A DNA stretch of 64,000 nucleotides from Bradyrhizobium sp. LLZ17 (GTDB lineage: Bacteria > Pseudomonadota > Alphaproteobacteria > Rhizobiales > Xanthobacteraceae): the NCBI RefSeq assembly GCF_041200145.1, contig NZ_CP165734.1, forward strand, positions 5,208,001 to 5,272,000, in the 5' to 3' direction. The notes under the pieces are model-generated. The model was given only the letters and a program-made list of their open reading frames with translations, was not told where the DNA came from and did not search any database. Both the position numbers and the translations under genes were made by a program. This document shows, in pieces, positions 8,538 to 17,720 of the stretch. The first letter of the stretch is position 1. Each line of letters begins with the position of its first letter.

Positions 8538-9797
8538 ATGTCAGACGAAGCCAACAAGGGCCTAATGTCGCCGCTGCGGCGCAAACTATTGATGGGAATG
8601 GCGGCCATCCCGGCCATCACGATGCTGCCGCGGGCGTCTTTCGCACAGGCTCCCGCGACCTCGGCCGTCAACACCACCGGCCTTGCGGTCACCGACACCG
8701 AGGTGACCGTCGGTATCCTACACTCCGCTACCGGCACGATGGCCATCTCCGAAACCGGTTCGATCGAGGCGGAAAAGCTTGCGATCGAGCAGATCAACGC
8801 CATGGGCGGCGTGCTCGGGCGCAAGATCAAGTTCATTCAGGAAGACGGCGCCAGCGACTGGCCGACCTTTGCGGAAAAAGCCAAGAAGCTGCTGGTCAAC
8901 GACAAGGTCGCGGCGATCATGGGCTGCTGGACCTCGGCCTCGCGCAAGGCGGTGCTGCCGGTCATGGAGCAGTACAACGGCATGCTCTACTACCCGACCT
9001 TCTACGAAGGTCTCGAGCAGTCCAAGAACGTGATCTACACGGGACAGGAGGCGACCCAGCAAATTCTCGCCGGTCTGAACTGGATCGCCAAGGAAAAGGG
9101 CGCGAAGTCGTTCTTCTTCGTCGGCTCCGACTACATCTGGCCGCGCACCTCGAACAAGATCGCGCGCAAGCACGTCGAAAACGTGCTGAAAGGCAAGGTC
9201 GTCGGCGAAGAATATTATCCGCTCGGCAACACCCAGTTCAATTCGGTCATCAACAAGATCAAGCTGACCAAGCCCGACGTGATCTTCACCGACGTCGTCG
9301 GCGGCTCCAACGTCGCGTTCTACAAGCAGCTCAAGGCCGCCGGCATCGACCTTTCCAAGCAGGCGCTGCTGACGATCTCGGTGACCGAGGACGAAATCGA
9401 CGGCATCGGCGGCGAGAACATCGCAGGCGCCTATGCCTGCATGAAGTACTTCCAGTCGCTCGACAATCCGAACAACAAGGCCTTCGTGCCCGCATTCAAG
9501 AAGATGTGGGGCGAGAAGACGGTGATCGGAGACGTCACCCAGGCTGCCTATCTCGGCCCGTGGCTGTGGAAGTTGACGGTGGAAAAGGCCGGTTCGTTCG
9601 ACGTCGACAAGATCGCCGCGGCTTCACCCGGCGTGGAGTTCAAGGGCGCTCCGGAAGGCTATGTGCGCATCCACGAAAATCATCACCTCTGGTCGAAGAC
9701 CCGGGTAGGACGCGCCAAGCTCGATGGCCAGTTCGAGCTGATCTACGAGACCGCCGATCTCGTCGAGCCGGATCCGTTCCCCAAGGGGTACCAGTAA
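8538..9797 (+). CDS. urtA: Urea/short-chain amide ABC transporter substrate-binding protein
   Basis: The 419-residue periplasmic binding protein belongs to the UrtA/FmdD branch of branched-chain amino-acid-type receptors. The N-terminus has twin Arg (PLRRKLLMG), then a hydrophobic stretch ending RASFAQA, consistent with export, possibly by Tat. Family blocks include VGILHSATGTMAISE, GGVLGRKI and YPTFYEGLEQS. It is the first gene of urtABCDE-fmdAB-amiE. ATG 8538 fits the family N-terminus; the open frame runs further upstream to 8313 but would cross the operator. In Methylophilus the related fmdDEF transporter takes up short-chain amides and urea, so either ligand is possible here. Confidence 0.92.
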   Translation: MSDEANKGLMSPLRRKLLMGMAAIPAITMLPRASFAQAPATSAVNTTGLAVTDTEVTVGILHSATGTMAISETGSIEAEKLAIEQINAMGGVLGRKIKFIQEDGASDWPTFAEKAKKLLVNDKVAAIMGCWTSASRKAVLPVMEQYNGMLYYPTFYEGLEQSKNVIYTGQEATQQILAGLNWIAKEKGAKSFFFVGSDYIWPRTSNKIARKHVENVLKGKVVGEEYYPLGNTQFNSVINKIKLTKPDVIFTDVVGGSNVAFYKQLKAAGIDLSKQALLTISVTEDEIDGIGGENIAGAYACMKYFQSLDNPNNKAFVPAFKKMWGEKTVIGDVTQAAYLGPWLWKLTVEKAGSFDVDKIAAASPGVEFKGAPEGYVRIHENHHLWSKTRVGRAKLDGQFELIYETADLVEPDPFPKGYQ

Positions 9798-9890
9798 GAC
9801 CGGTTATCCGTACGAGACGCGGCGTTCGTCGCCGCTTTCCTCAACGCAAAACCTCTCCCTGGCGTGAACAGCAAATCCACGCCCAAGACC

Positions 9891-9920
9891 CCCGCGTCGC
9901 GAATCTGCTCGCGACGCGGG
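9891..9920 (+). other. Strong intercistronic hairpin between urtA and urtB
   Basis: A perfect 12-bp GC-rich stem (9891-9902 pairing with 9909-9920) closes a 6-nt loop. It lies in the 149-bp gap after urtA and 16 bp before the urtB Shine-Dalgarno (GGAGG at 9936). There is no following U-run, so a 3'-end stabiliser or partial attenuator is more likely than a full terminator. That would give the binding protein more mRNA than the membrane subunits. Confidence 0.7.
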
Positions 9921-9946
9921 ACCTTCATCCCCGACGGAGGACATCG

Positions 9947-10873
9947 ATGTTCGGCGACTACTCGCTTGGTGACCTTGGCTCCATCTTCGTCATGCAGGGT
10001 TTTGCAGGGCTGATCCTGTTCTCGGTCTACGTCCTGATGGCGCTGGGTCTCGCCATCATCTTCGGCCAGATGGGCGTCATCAACATGGCCCATGGCGAGT
10101 TCATGATCCTCGGCGCCTACGTCACCTGGATGACCTCGAATGTCTTTCAGTCCTATTTGCCGAGCCTGTTCAGCGGCTACTTCTTCCTCGCCATGATCCT
10201 GGCCTTCATCGCATCCGGTGCGCTGGGAATGCTGGTCGAATGGGTGCTGATACGGCATCTCTACAAGCGTCCGCTCGACACGCTGCTTGCCACCTGGGGG
10301 CTCAGCCTGATCTTGCAGCAGGCCTATCGCTCGGTGTTCGGTGCGCGTGAGGTCGGCGTCGAGCTGCCGCAGTGGATGCTGGGCTCGCTGCATGTGACCG
10401 ACAGCATCGAAGTGCCGATCAACGGCGTCTTCGTGATGTGCCTCACCGTCCTCATCACCATCTCCGTCGCCTACGTGATGTACAAATCGCGCTGGGGCCG
10501 CCAGGTGCGCGCGGTGGTCCAGAACCGCACCATGGCCGGCGCGGTCGGCATCAATACGGAAAAAGTCGATCGCTATACCTATGGCCTCGGTTGCGGCATC
10601 GCCGGAGTAGCCGGCAGCGCCTTCACCATGATCGGCTCGACCGGGCCGACCTCCGGACAGCTCTACATCGTCGACACGTTCCTGGTGGTGGTGTTCGGCG
10701 GCGCCGCGAGCCTGGTCGGCACCATCGCTTCGGCCTTCTCGATCTCGCAGACGCAATCCACCCTCGAGTTCTTCATGTCGGGTTCGATGGCCAAGGTGCT
10801 GACGCTGCTCGCCGTCGTCGGAATCCTGATGCTGCGGCCGCAAGGGCTGTTCGCCCTCAAGGTTCGCAAGTGA
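9947..10873 (+). CDS. urtB: Urea/amide ABC transporter permease UrtB
   Basis: This is a 308-residue inner-membrane permease of the LivH type with about eight hydrophobic helices. The family block GQMGVINMAHGEFMILGAYV lies near residue 45. The cytoplasmic coupling region includes RAVVQNRTMAGAVGINTEKV. ATG 9947 has GGAGG six bases upstream. The open frame extends far upstream, but only through non-homologous sequence. It pairs with UrtC to form the channel and is followed after 18 bp by urtC. Confidence 0.93.
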   Translation: MFGDYSLGDLGSIFVMQGFAGLILFSVYVLMALGLAIIFGQMGVINMAHGEFMILGAYVTWMTSNVFQSYLPSLFSGYFFLAMILAFIASGALGMLVEWVLIRHLYKRPLDTLLATWGLSLILQQAYRSVFGAREVGVELPQWMLGSLHVTDSIEVPINGVFVMCLTVLITISVAYVMYKSRWGRQVRAVVQNRTMAGAVGINTEKVDRYTYGLGCGIAGVAGSAFTMIGSTGPTSGQLYIVDTFLVVVFGGAASLVGTIASAFSISQTQSTLEFFMSGSMAKVLTLLAVVGILMLRPQGLFALKVRK

Positions 10874-10891
10874 GAAATCGAGGCTGATGCA

Positions 10892-12034
10892 ATGACCGAC
10901 AATCGCTTCTTCAATCGATCGGAGCTGATCGGAATTCTGTTGCTTGCGGTGTTCCTGGTCCTGGTTCTGCCGCTCACGCTCGATGTCTTCAGGCTCAATC
11001 TGGTCGCCAAATATCTGACCTATGCCTTCGTCGCGCTCGGATTGGTGGTCTGCTGGGGATATGGCGGCATTCTCAGCCTCGGCCAGGGCGTGTTCTTCGG
11101 GCTCGGCGGCTACTGCATGGCGATGTTCCTCAAGCTCGAGGCATCGAGCGTGGAGAACACGAAGATCCAATCCACCCCCGGCATTCCCGACTTCATGGAC
11201 TGGAATCAGATCACCTCGCTGCCGCTGTTCTGGAAGCCCTTTCACAGCCTCACCTTCACCATCGCCGCCATCATCCTGGTGCCCGGCATCTTCGCCCTGA
11301 TCATCGGCACCGCGATGTTCAAGCGCCGGGTCGGCGGCACCTACTTCGCCATCATCACCCAGGCGGTCGCGGCCATCCTCACCATCCTGATCGTGGGACA
11401 GCAGGGCTACACCGGCGGCATCAACGGCATGACGGATCTGCGGACGCTGAAGGGGTGGGATATCCGGCCCGATCACGCCAAAATCGTGCTGTACTTCTTC
11501 GAGGTCGGATGCCTGCTCGTCTGCATCATGATCGCGCAATTCATCCGGCACTCCAAGCTCGGGCGCATCCTGGTGGCGATGCGCGAGAAAGAGGACCGGG
11601 TCCGCTTCTCGGGCTATAGCGTCGCGAACTTCAAGATCTTCGCCTTCTGTATCGCCGCGGTGTTCGCCGCGATCGGCGGCGCCATGTTCGCGCTCAATGT
11701 CGGATTCATGTCGCCGTCCTTTGTCGGCATCGTGCCGTCGATTGAAATGGTGATCTACACCGCGGTCGGTGGCCGGTTGTCGATCCTGGGCGCAGTCTAC
11801 GGCACGCTGCTGGTCAATTTCGCCAAGACCAGCCTGTCGGAGACCTTTCCCGAATTGTGGCTGTTCGGACTGGGCGGGCTGTTCATCGCCGTCGTCCTCG
11901 CGTTCCCGAACGGCCTTGCCGGGATCTGGGGCGATTATGTGCAGCCGCGCATCGACCGCCTGATCTCCTCGCGCAACCCCAAGCCCGAAGGCTGGACCGA
12001 CAGCTCGGTCGCCGACGGCGCGCCGGCAGAGTGA
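10892..12034 (+). CDS. urtC: Urea/amide ABC transporter permease UrtC
   Basis: The second membrane subunit is of LivM type, 380 residues, with about ten hydrophobic helices. Typical blocks are YGGILSLGQGVFFGLGGY and the coupling region VAMREKEDRVRFSGYSV. The insertion between early helices (VENTKIQSTPGIPDFMDW) is typical of UrtC and absent from LivM. The stop codon at 12032-12034 overlaps a GTGAGGAGA Shine-Dalgarno that serves the first of three mini-cistrons placed before urtD. Confidence 0.93.
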   Translation: MTDNRFFNRSELIGILLLAVFLVLVLPLTLDVFRLNLVAKYLTYAFVALGLVVCWGYGGILSLGQGVFFGLGGYCMAMFLKLEASSVENTKIQSTPGIPDFMDWNQITSLPLFWKPFHSLTFTIAAIILVPGIFALIIGTAMFKRRVGGTYFAIITQAVAAILTILIVGQQGYTGGINGMTDLRTLKGWDIRPDHAKIVLYFFEVGCLLVCIMIAQFIRHSKLGRILVAMREKEDRVRFSGYSVANFKIFAFCIAAVFAAIGGAMFALNVGFMSPSFVGIVPSIEMVIYTAVGGRLSILGAVYGTLLVNFAKTSLSETFPELWLFGLGGLFIAVVLAFPNGLAGIWGDYVQPRIDRLISSRNPKPEGWTDSSVADGAPAE

Positions 12035-12044
12035 GGAGATCATC

Positions 12045-12095
12045 ATGCTCATAGGTCATCACGATGCCGATACCACGCTGGCGGTGAGGAGATAG
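12045..12095 (+). CDS. Leader mini-cistron 1, 16 residues
   Basis: The peptide reads MLIGHHDADTTLAVRR. Its Shine-Dalgarno GAGGAG overlaps the urtC stop region, with four bases of spacer before ATG. It ends with AGG AGA TAG; AGG and AGA are rare codons in such GC-rich genomes. TAG is three bases before the next ATG, so a terminating ribosome could re-initiate. Whether the peptide itself has a function is unknown. Translation is inferred only from the signals. Confidence 0.45.
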   Translation: MLIGHHDADTTLAVRR

Positions 12096-12098
12096 GTC

Positions 12099-12149
12099 AT
12101 GCTCGTCGGTCATCACGATGCCGATGCCACGCTGACAGTGAGGAGATAG
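12099..12149 (+). CDS. Leader mini-cistron 2, 16 residues
   Basis: The peptide reads MLVGHHDADATLTVRR. The Shine-Dalgarno GAGGAGA is formed by the last codons of mini-cistron 1. Stop TAG at 12147-12149 is followed by GTC and the next ATG. The His-His-Asp-x-Asp cluster could bind metal, but this is speculation. Identical to mini-cistron 3. Confidence 0.45.
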   Translation: MLVGHHDADATLTVRR

Positions 12150-12152
12150 GTC

Positions 12153-12203
12153 ATGCTCGTCGGTCATCACGATGCCGATGCCACGCTGACAGTGAGGAGA
12201 TAG
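12153..12203 (+). CDS. Leader mini-cistron 3, 16 residues
   Basis: This is an exact copy of mini-cistron 2. Its last codons supply the Shine-Dalgarno of urtD, and TAG at 12201-12203 is three bases before the urtD ATG at 12207. Translation of urtD is thus expected to be coupled to termination here. Confidence 0.45.
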   Translation: MLVGHHDADATLTVRR

Positions 12204-12206
12204 GTC

Positions 12207-12962
<756 letters not shown>

Positions 12963-13004
12963 GATATGGCGAAGTTGGATGAGTTCGCAGCGGCAATGAC
13001 GGTC

Positions 13005-13163
13005 CACCTCTCCCCTTGTGGGAGAGGTCGGATTGCATCGTCAGATGCGATCCGGGTGAGGGGTATCTCTCCACACATCACACTGCCTTTCGCGTCGGCA
13101 GATGCAGACCCCTCATCCGGCGCGGACTTCGTCCGCGCCGCCTTCTCCCACAAGGGGAGAAGG
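13005..13163. repeat. Palindromic repeat, family C, inside the urt operon
   Basis: The left half contains ACCTCTCCCCTTGTGGGAGA and GGGTGAGGGG. The right half contains CCCCTCATCCGG and TTCTCCCACAAGGGGAGAAG in the complementary order. An inner hairpin (CGGCGCGGAC/GTCCGCGCCG) lies at about 13118-13140. A related copy is at 43503. The element fills most of the urtD-urtE gap and would fold strongly in the mRNA, so it may reduce or process the urtE-fmdAB-amiE segment. Confidence 0.85.
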
Positions 13164-13221
13164 AAGAAGTTCGCGGCCGAGCTGTTTCACCAGAGTTCAT
13201 ACTCAATCTAGGAGCGCGGCA

Positions 13222-13911
13222 ATGCTGGCAATCTCCGATCTTCACGTCGCCTACGGCCAGAGCGAGGTGCTGCACGGGCTCAATGTCAAGGTCGCCGCCA
13301 ACGAGATCGTGGCGATCATGGGCCGCAATGGCATGGGCAAGACTACGCTGATGAAATCGCTGATGGGAATCCTGCCGGCGAAGAGCGGCTCGGTCAGCAT
13401 GGACGGCGCCGAGCTCGGCAGCCTGCCGAGCTATGAGCGCGTCGCCAAGGGCCTCGCCTATGTACCGCAGGGCCGCATGATCTTCTCGACCATGACGGTG
13501 AAGGAAAACATCGAGACCGGTCTGGTCGTCTCCGGCGGCACCGAAGTCCCCGCGGACATCTACGAACTATTCCCGGTGCTGCTGGAGATGAAGGGCCGTC
13601 GTGGCGGCAATCTCTCCGGCGGCCAGCAACAGCAGCTCGCGATCGCGCGCGCTCTCGCGACCAAGCCCAAGGTGTTGCTGCTGGACGAGCCGACCGAAGG
13701 CATTCAGCCCTCGATCATCAAGGAGATGGCGCGCACGCTGAAGCGCATCCGCGACGAGAAGGGGCTGTCGATCGTCGTGTCCGAGCAAGTCCTGAGCTTC
13801 GCGCTCGATATCGCCGACCGCGTGCTGGTGATCGAGAACGGCGAGATCGTGCGCGACGACCCGCGCGACGCCGTCGATGCCGCGCAGGTCTCGAAATATC
13901 TGTCCGTCTAA
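13222..13911 (+). CDS. urtE: Urea/amide ABC transporter ATPase UrtE
   Basis: The second ATP-binding subunit is of LivF type, 229 residues. Walker A is GRNGMGKTT, the signature is LSGGQQQQLAIA and Walker B is LLLDEPTEGIQPS. The switch residue is Gln in VSEQVLSF where most ABC ATPases have His; this is usual for the LivF/UrtE branch. ATG 13222 has AGGAG at 13210-13214; the open frame to 13102 only crosses repeat sequence. The gene is followed 27 bp later by fmdA. Confidence 0.95.
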   Translation: MLAISDLHVAYGQSEVLHGLNVKVAANEIVAIMGRNGMGKTTLMKSLMGILPAKSGSVSMDGAELGSLPSYERVAKGLAYVPQGRMIFSTMTVKENIETGLVVSGGTEVPADIYELFPVLLEMKGRRGGNLSGGQQQQLAIARALATKPKVLLLDEPTEGIQPSIIKEMARTLKRIRDEKGLSIVVSEQVLSFALDIADRVLVIENGEIVRDDPRDAVDAAQVSKYLSV

Positions 13912-13938
13912 CCAACCGTGTAAAAGGGGAGCATCTCG

Positions 13939-15168
13939 ATGCCAGAGACACTGATCAAGGTCGATCTCACCAAGTCGGCTTACGATAATGACATGGTGCA
14001 TAACCGCTGGCACCCCGACATCCCGATCGTGGCGTGGGTCAATCCCGGCGACGATTTCATCATCGAGACCTATGATTGGACCGGCGGCTTCATCAAGAAC
14101 AACGATTCCGCTGATGACGTGCGCGACATCGATCTGTCGATCGTGCATTTCCTCTCGGGCCCGATTGGCGTCAAGGGCGCCGAACCCGGTGATCTCCTGG
14201 TGATCGACCTGCTCGACGTCGGGCCGATGAAGGAGAGTCTCTGGGGCTTCAACGGCTTCTTCTCCAAGCAGAACGGCGGCGGCTTCCTGACCGACCACTT
14301 CCCGCTGGCGCAGAAGTCGATCTGGGACATCAAGGGTCTCTACACCTCGTCGCGTCACGTCCCCGGCGTGAACTTCGCCGGCCTCATCCATCCCGGCCTA
14401 ATCGGTTGTTTGCCCGATCCGAAGATGCTGGAGACCTGGAACAAGCGCGAGGCCGAGCTGATCTCGACCGATCCGACCCGCGTGCCCGGACTTGCCAATC
14501 CTCCATTTGCGGCGACCGCGCATGGCGGCCGCGCCAAGGGCGATGTGAAAGCCAAGATCGGTGCAGAAGGTGCGCGCACCGTGCCGCCGCGCGAGCATGG
14601 GGGCAATTGCGACATCAAGGATCTGTCGCGCGGCTCGAAGATCTACTTCCCGGTCTACGTGCCCGGCGCCGGCCTCTCGATGGGCGATCTGCACTTCAGC
14701 CAGGGCGACGGCGAGATCACCTTCTGCGGCGCCATCGAAATGGCCGGTTGGCTGCATCTGAAGGTCGAGGTGATCAAGGACGGCATGGCGAAGTACGGCA
14801 TCAAGAACCCGATCTTCAAGCCCTCGCCGATCACGCCGAACTACAAGGATTATCTGATCTTCGAGGGCATCTCGGTCGACGAACAAGGCAAGCAGCACTA
14901 TCTCGACGTTCACATCGCCTATCGTCAGGCCTGCTTGAATGCCATCGAGTATCTGAAGAAGTTCGGCTACTCCGGCGCCCAGGCCTATTCGATCCTCGGC
15001 ACCGCGCCGTGCCAGGGCCACATCTCCGGGGTCGTCGACGTGCCCAACGCCTGCGCCACGCTGTGGCTGCCGACCGAGATCTTCGACTTCGACGTGATGC
15101 CGTCGTCGGCAGGCCCGATCAAGCATATCACCGGCGATATCCAGATGCCGATCTCGCCCGACAAATAG
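13939..15168 (+). CDS. fmdA: Formamidase/acetamidase
   Basis: The 409-residue cytoplasmic enzyme of the FmdA_AmdA family hydrolyses formamide, and often acetamide, to ammonia and the acid. Family blocks include HPDIPIVAWVNPGD, REHGGNCDIKDL and GDLHFSQGDGEITFCGAIEM. Length matches the Methylophilus enzyme class. GGGGAG lies a short distance before ATG 13939. It stands downstream of the urt genes, which suggests that the transporter delivers its substrate. Its sequence is unrelated to the nitrilase-fold AmiE two genes later, so the locus has two independent amidase types. Confidence 0.94.
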   Translation: MPETLIKVDLTKSAYDNDMVHNRWHPDIPIVAWVNPGDDFIIETYDWTGGFIKNNDSADDVRDIDLSIVHFLSGPIGVKGAEPGDLLVIDLLDVGPMKESLWGFNGFFSKQNGGGFLTDHFPLAQKSIWDIKGLYTSSRHVPGVNFAGLIHPGLIGCLPDPKMLETWNKREAELISTDPTRVPGLANPPFAATAHGGRAKGDVKAKIGAEGARTVPPREHGGNCDIKDLSRGSKIYFPVYVPGAGLSMGDLHFSQGDGEITFCGAIEMAGWLHLKVEVIKDGMAKYGIKNPIFKPSPITPNYKDYLIFEGISVDEQGKQHYLDVHIAYRQACLNAIEYLKKFGYSGAQAYSILGTAPCQGHISGVVDVPNACATLWLPTEIFDFDVMPSSAGPIKHITGDIQMPISPDK

Positions 15169-15181
15169 TCCCTGCGCGACG

Positions 15182-15217
15182 GGATGTGGGACGGCACGGA
15201 TTTGCCGCCCCGCATCC
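15182..15217 (+). other. Intercistronic hairpin between fmdA and fmdB
   Basis: A 15-bp stem (15182-15196 with 15203-15217) closes a 6-nt loop. It has one G-U pair and one mismatch. Like the urtA-urtB hairpin it has no T-run and lies just after a gene whose product is likely needed in large amount. A 3'-stabilising or attenuating role is inferred. Confidence 0.6.
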
Positions 15218-15260
15218 GCGGCGGAGCATGTTGAACAGGCACTAGCGTAGGGATGAAGCG

Positions 15261-15638
15261 ATGCCGGTCTATGAATATCTCTGTGACAATTGCGGTCCGT
15301 TCAAGGATTTGCGCCCGATGGCGGAATGCGACGATCCGCAAAACTGTCCGCATTGCGAGACGATGGCGCCGCGCGTGATCCTGACCGCACCAAATTTCTT
15401 CTGCATGCCGTCGGAGAAACGCAAGGCGCATGCCGTCAACGAACGCAGCACGCACGCGCCGCAGACGCTCGCGCAATACAGGGCCTCGCATGGGCCCGGT
15501 TGCGGCTGCTGCTCGTCGGGCAAGACCGTGAAAGACAAGGGCTCGGCGGACAAGACCAAGCCGAGCCGGCTGGTGACCAAGACCAGGAGCGGTGCCAAGG
15601 GCTTTCCCACCGCGCGGCCCTGGATGATCAGCCACTAA
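15261..15638 (+). CDS. fmdB: FmdB-family zinc-ribbon protein
   Basis: The 125-residue protein has an N-terminal FmdB zinc ribbon: MPVYEYLCDNCG with CxxC, then CPHC about 20 residues later. The C-terminal half is Lys-rich, with a GCGCCSSG cysteine cluster. FmdB was named as a putative regulator of formamidase in Methylophilus, but a role in enzyme maturation is equally possible. It sits between the two amidase genes and is presumably cotranscribed. Confidence 0.85.
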   Translation: MPVYEYLCDNCGPFKDLRPMAECDDPQNCPHCETMAPRVILTAPNFFCMPSEKRKAHAVNERSTHAPQTLAQYRASHGPGCGCCSSGKTVKDKGSADKTKPSRLVTKTRSGAKGFPTARPWMISH

Positions 15639-15683
15639 CGCCCGCAGCAATCTCAGACGAATAAAAAGACAGGAGCGCGCAAT

Positions 15684-16724
15684 ATGCTTCACGGTGACAT
15701 TTCCAGCAGCAACGACACCGTCGGTGTCGCGGTGGTCAACTACAAGATGCCCCGCCTCCACACGAAGGCCGAGGTGCTCGACAACGCCCGCAAGATCGCC
15801 GACATGCTGGTTGGCATGAAGGCCGGCCTGCCCGGCATGGACCTGGTGATTTTTCCGGAATATTCCACCCAGGGCATCATGTACGATTCTAAGGAGATGT
15901 ACGAGACCGCCTCGGCGGTGCCCGGTGAAGAGACCGCGATCTTTGCGGAAGCCTGTCGCAAGGCCAAGGTGTGGGGCGTGTTCTCGCTGACCGGCGAGCG
16001 CCACGAGGAGCATCCGAACAAGGCGCCCTACAACACCCTGATCCTGATGAACGACAAGGGTGAGATCGTGCAGAAGTACCGCAAGATCATGCCGTGGGTG
16101 CCGATCGAGGGCTGGTATCCCGGCAATTGCACCTATGTCTCCGACGGTCCGAAAGGGATGAAGGTCAGCCTGATCATCTGCGACGACGGCAATTTCCCGG
16201 AGATCTGGCGCGACTGCGCCATGAAGGGTGCCGAGCTGATCGTGCGCTGCCAGGGCTACATGTATCCGGCCAAGGAGCAGCAGATTCTGATTTCCAAGGC
16301 GATGGCGTGGGCCAACAACGTCTATGTCGCCGTGGCCAACGCCGCCGGATTCGACGGCGTCTATTCCTATTTCGGTCACTCCGCGATCATCGGCTTCGAC
16401 GGCCGCACCCTCGGCGAATGCGGCGAGGAGGATTACGGCATCCAGTACGCCCAGCTCTCGAAACATCTGATCCGCGATGCGCGCCGCAATGGCCAGTCGC
16501 AGAACCATCTCTACAAGCTGGTCCATCGCGGCTACACCGGGATGATCAATTCCGGCGAGAGCCCGCGCGGCGTCGCGGCGTGCCCGTACGATTTCTACAA
16601 GAACTGGATCGCCGATCCCGAAGGCACCCGCGACATGGTCGAGGCGATGACCCGCTCGACGCCGGGGACCGACGAGTGTCCGATCGACGGCATTCCGAAC
16701 GAGGCCGCGCCGAGCAACTATTAG
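15684..16724 (+). CDS. amiE: Aliphatic amidase
   Basis: The 346-residue enzyme of the nitrilase superfamily converts short aliphatic amides to the acid and ammonia. The catalytic triad falls at the classical positions: Glu59 (FPEY), Lys134 (KYRKIMPW) and Cys166 (LIICDDGN), with Glu142 also conserved. Length and sequence match Pseudomonas AmiE very closely and exceed AmiF formamidase (about 334). AGGAG lies upstream of ATG 15684. It is the last gene of the amide locus; the next gene is convergent. Confidence 0.96.
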   Translation: MLHGDISSSNDTVGVAVVNYKMPRLHTKAEVLDNARKIADMLVGMKAGLPGMDLVIFPEYSTQGIMYDSKEMYETASAVPGEETAIFAEACRKAKVWGVFSLTGERHEEHPNKAPYNTLILMNDKGEIVQKYRKIMPWVPIEGWYPGNCTYVSDGPKGMKVSLIICDDGNFPEIWRDCAMKGAELIVRCQGYMYPAKEQQILISKAMAWANNVYVAVANAAGFDGVYSYFGHSAIIGFDGRTLGECGEEDYGIQYAQLSKHLIRDARRNGQSQNHLYKLVHRGYTGMINSGESPRGVAACPYDFYKNWIADPEGTRDMVEAMTRSTPGTDECPIDGIPNEAAPSNY

Positions 16725-16792
16725 GTTGTTGTTGCTGCTGCGCCGGCAAGAGGCATGGTGCGCCCTTTTCGGAGAACCGGCTCGCAATGTTC

Positions 16793-17623
16793 TTAATGCT
16801 TCTGCTGTGTGGGCTTGCGCGGCGGGCGCGGGGCAACGGGCGGTGAGGGTGTCCCGCTCATCTTGTTGGCGGCCTCGCTGATGTCGAGCAGGGTCTTGCG
16901 ACCGTCCTCGAGGTAGCTCGCCGACTTCTTTCGCATGGTGTCGGCGAGCTCGTGCATTTCCTTGATCTTCTCGAACATCTCGTCGGCCTTGCCGTCGGCG
17001 AAGCCCGGCACCACGCTCTCGATCTTCGTGACCGCCTTGTCGAAGCCCGCGAACGCATTGTCGACCTTGAGCATGACCGCGTCGATCTCGTCGCCCTTGC
17101 CTCTGAGATCGGCCGTGTAGTCCTCGAACGTGCGCAGGCCCTCCTTGATCGCGGGCGCGTTGCTGACGATGGTGCGGTCGACGCTGTGCAGGGTATCGAC
17201 GATGGTTTCGGCATCGCTGAGGTCGGCGGTCAGCACCGGGATGCCGTCCTCGTCCAGCGGCACCGGTGGCGCGGACGGCGCGCCGCCGATCAGCGAGACC
17301 GCGGCAACGCCCGTGAGGCCCTGGAACTCGATGCCAGCCACGGTGTCCTTGCGGATCGGCGCAGCATTGTCGAGCAGCACCAGCGCCACCACCTTGCGGG
17401 GGTTGTCCAGCTTGATCGACAGGATCTGGCCCGCCGGCACGCCGTCGAAATTGACCGGGCCGCCGCGGCGCAGGCCGCTGGCTGAACCGCCTTCGAACAC
17501 CACGCGCAACTGGCTGCGGCTCTGGATGGACCGCCATTTCTGCACGCCCAGTAGGCCGCCGAACGCCACGGCGATCACCGCCAGCGTCGCCGTCCCGATC
17601 ACCAGATTGCTCGCGCGTGCCAT
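16793..17623 (-). CDS. MCE/MlaD-domain lipid-transport protein
   Basis: The 276-residue protein has an N-terminal membrane anchor (residues 8-26) followed by an MCE domain (SQLRVVFEGGSASGLRRGGP to about residue 125). The rest is helical, and the C-terminus is rich in Pro, Arg and Lys. MCE proteins bind lipids in the periplasm as part of ABC importers, usually beside a permease and an ATPase. Neither lies nearby, so this is a solitary MCE gene that may work with a distant Mla-type complex. Confidence 0.85.
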   Translation of the reverse strand: MARASNLVIGTATLAVIAVAFGGLLGVQKWRSIQSRSQLRVVFEGGSASGLRRGGPVNFDGVPAGQILSIKLDNPRKVVALVLLDNAAPIRKDTVAGIEFQGLTGVAAVSLIGGAPSAPPVPLDEDGIPVLTADLSDAETIVDTLHSVDRTIVSNAPAIKEGLRTFEDYTADLRGKGDEIDAVMLKVDNAFAGFDKAVTKIESVVPGFADGKADEMFEKIKEMHELADTMRKKSASYLEDGRKTLLDISEAANKMSGTPSPPVAPRPPRKPTQQKH

Positions 17624-17684
17624 ACAGGGGTGATTCTACGGCCAAAGCGGGGAGTTTGGAAGGATGCTTCGGTCGTGATGTTAA

Positions 17685-17716
17685 GTAGGGCGGGTTGGCT
17701 CTAAAATCCGCCCTAC
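17685..17716. repeat. Short inverted repeat beside the acyl-CoA synthetase stop
   Basis: GTAGGGCGG (17685-17693) pairs with CCGCCCTAC (17708-17716) around a 14-bp loop. It lies just past the stop codon at 17721 on the minus strand and probably helps end that transcript. It resembles the arms of the longer repeat at 29965. Confidence 0.6.
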
Positions 17717-17720
17717 GGCT

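Larger units (their letters stand above)
12045..12206 (+). repeat. Three tandem 54-bp translation-initiation units before urtD
   Basis: Units begin at ATG 12045, 12099 and 12153, and the next ATG at the same period (12207) is urtD. Units 2 and 3 are identical over 54 bp; unit 1 differs at five positions. All are in one frame. Each contains an ATG, 16 sense codons, TAG and a GTC spacer. The final AGG-AGA codons form the Shine-Dalgarno of the next start. The encoded MLIGH start and LAV at positions 12-14 of unit 1 match the urtD N-terminus (MLIGH, then LAV at 12-14). The array therefore looks like repeated duplication of the urtD start region. Confidence 0.92.

Noticed and set aside
12045..12206. 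CRISPR-like array
   Set aside because: The 54-bp units are directly adjacent with no variable spacers, and no cas gene is near.
14985..17645. Very long minus-strand frame (886 codons) over fmdA-fmdB-amiE
   Set aside because: It overlaps three well-identified genes and has low-complexity Arg/Gly/Asp-rich sequence, typical of antisense frames in GC-rich DNA. The same applies to the minus frames at 9743-12052 and 30890-32710.
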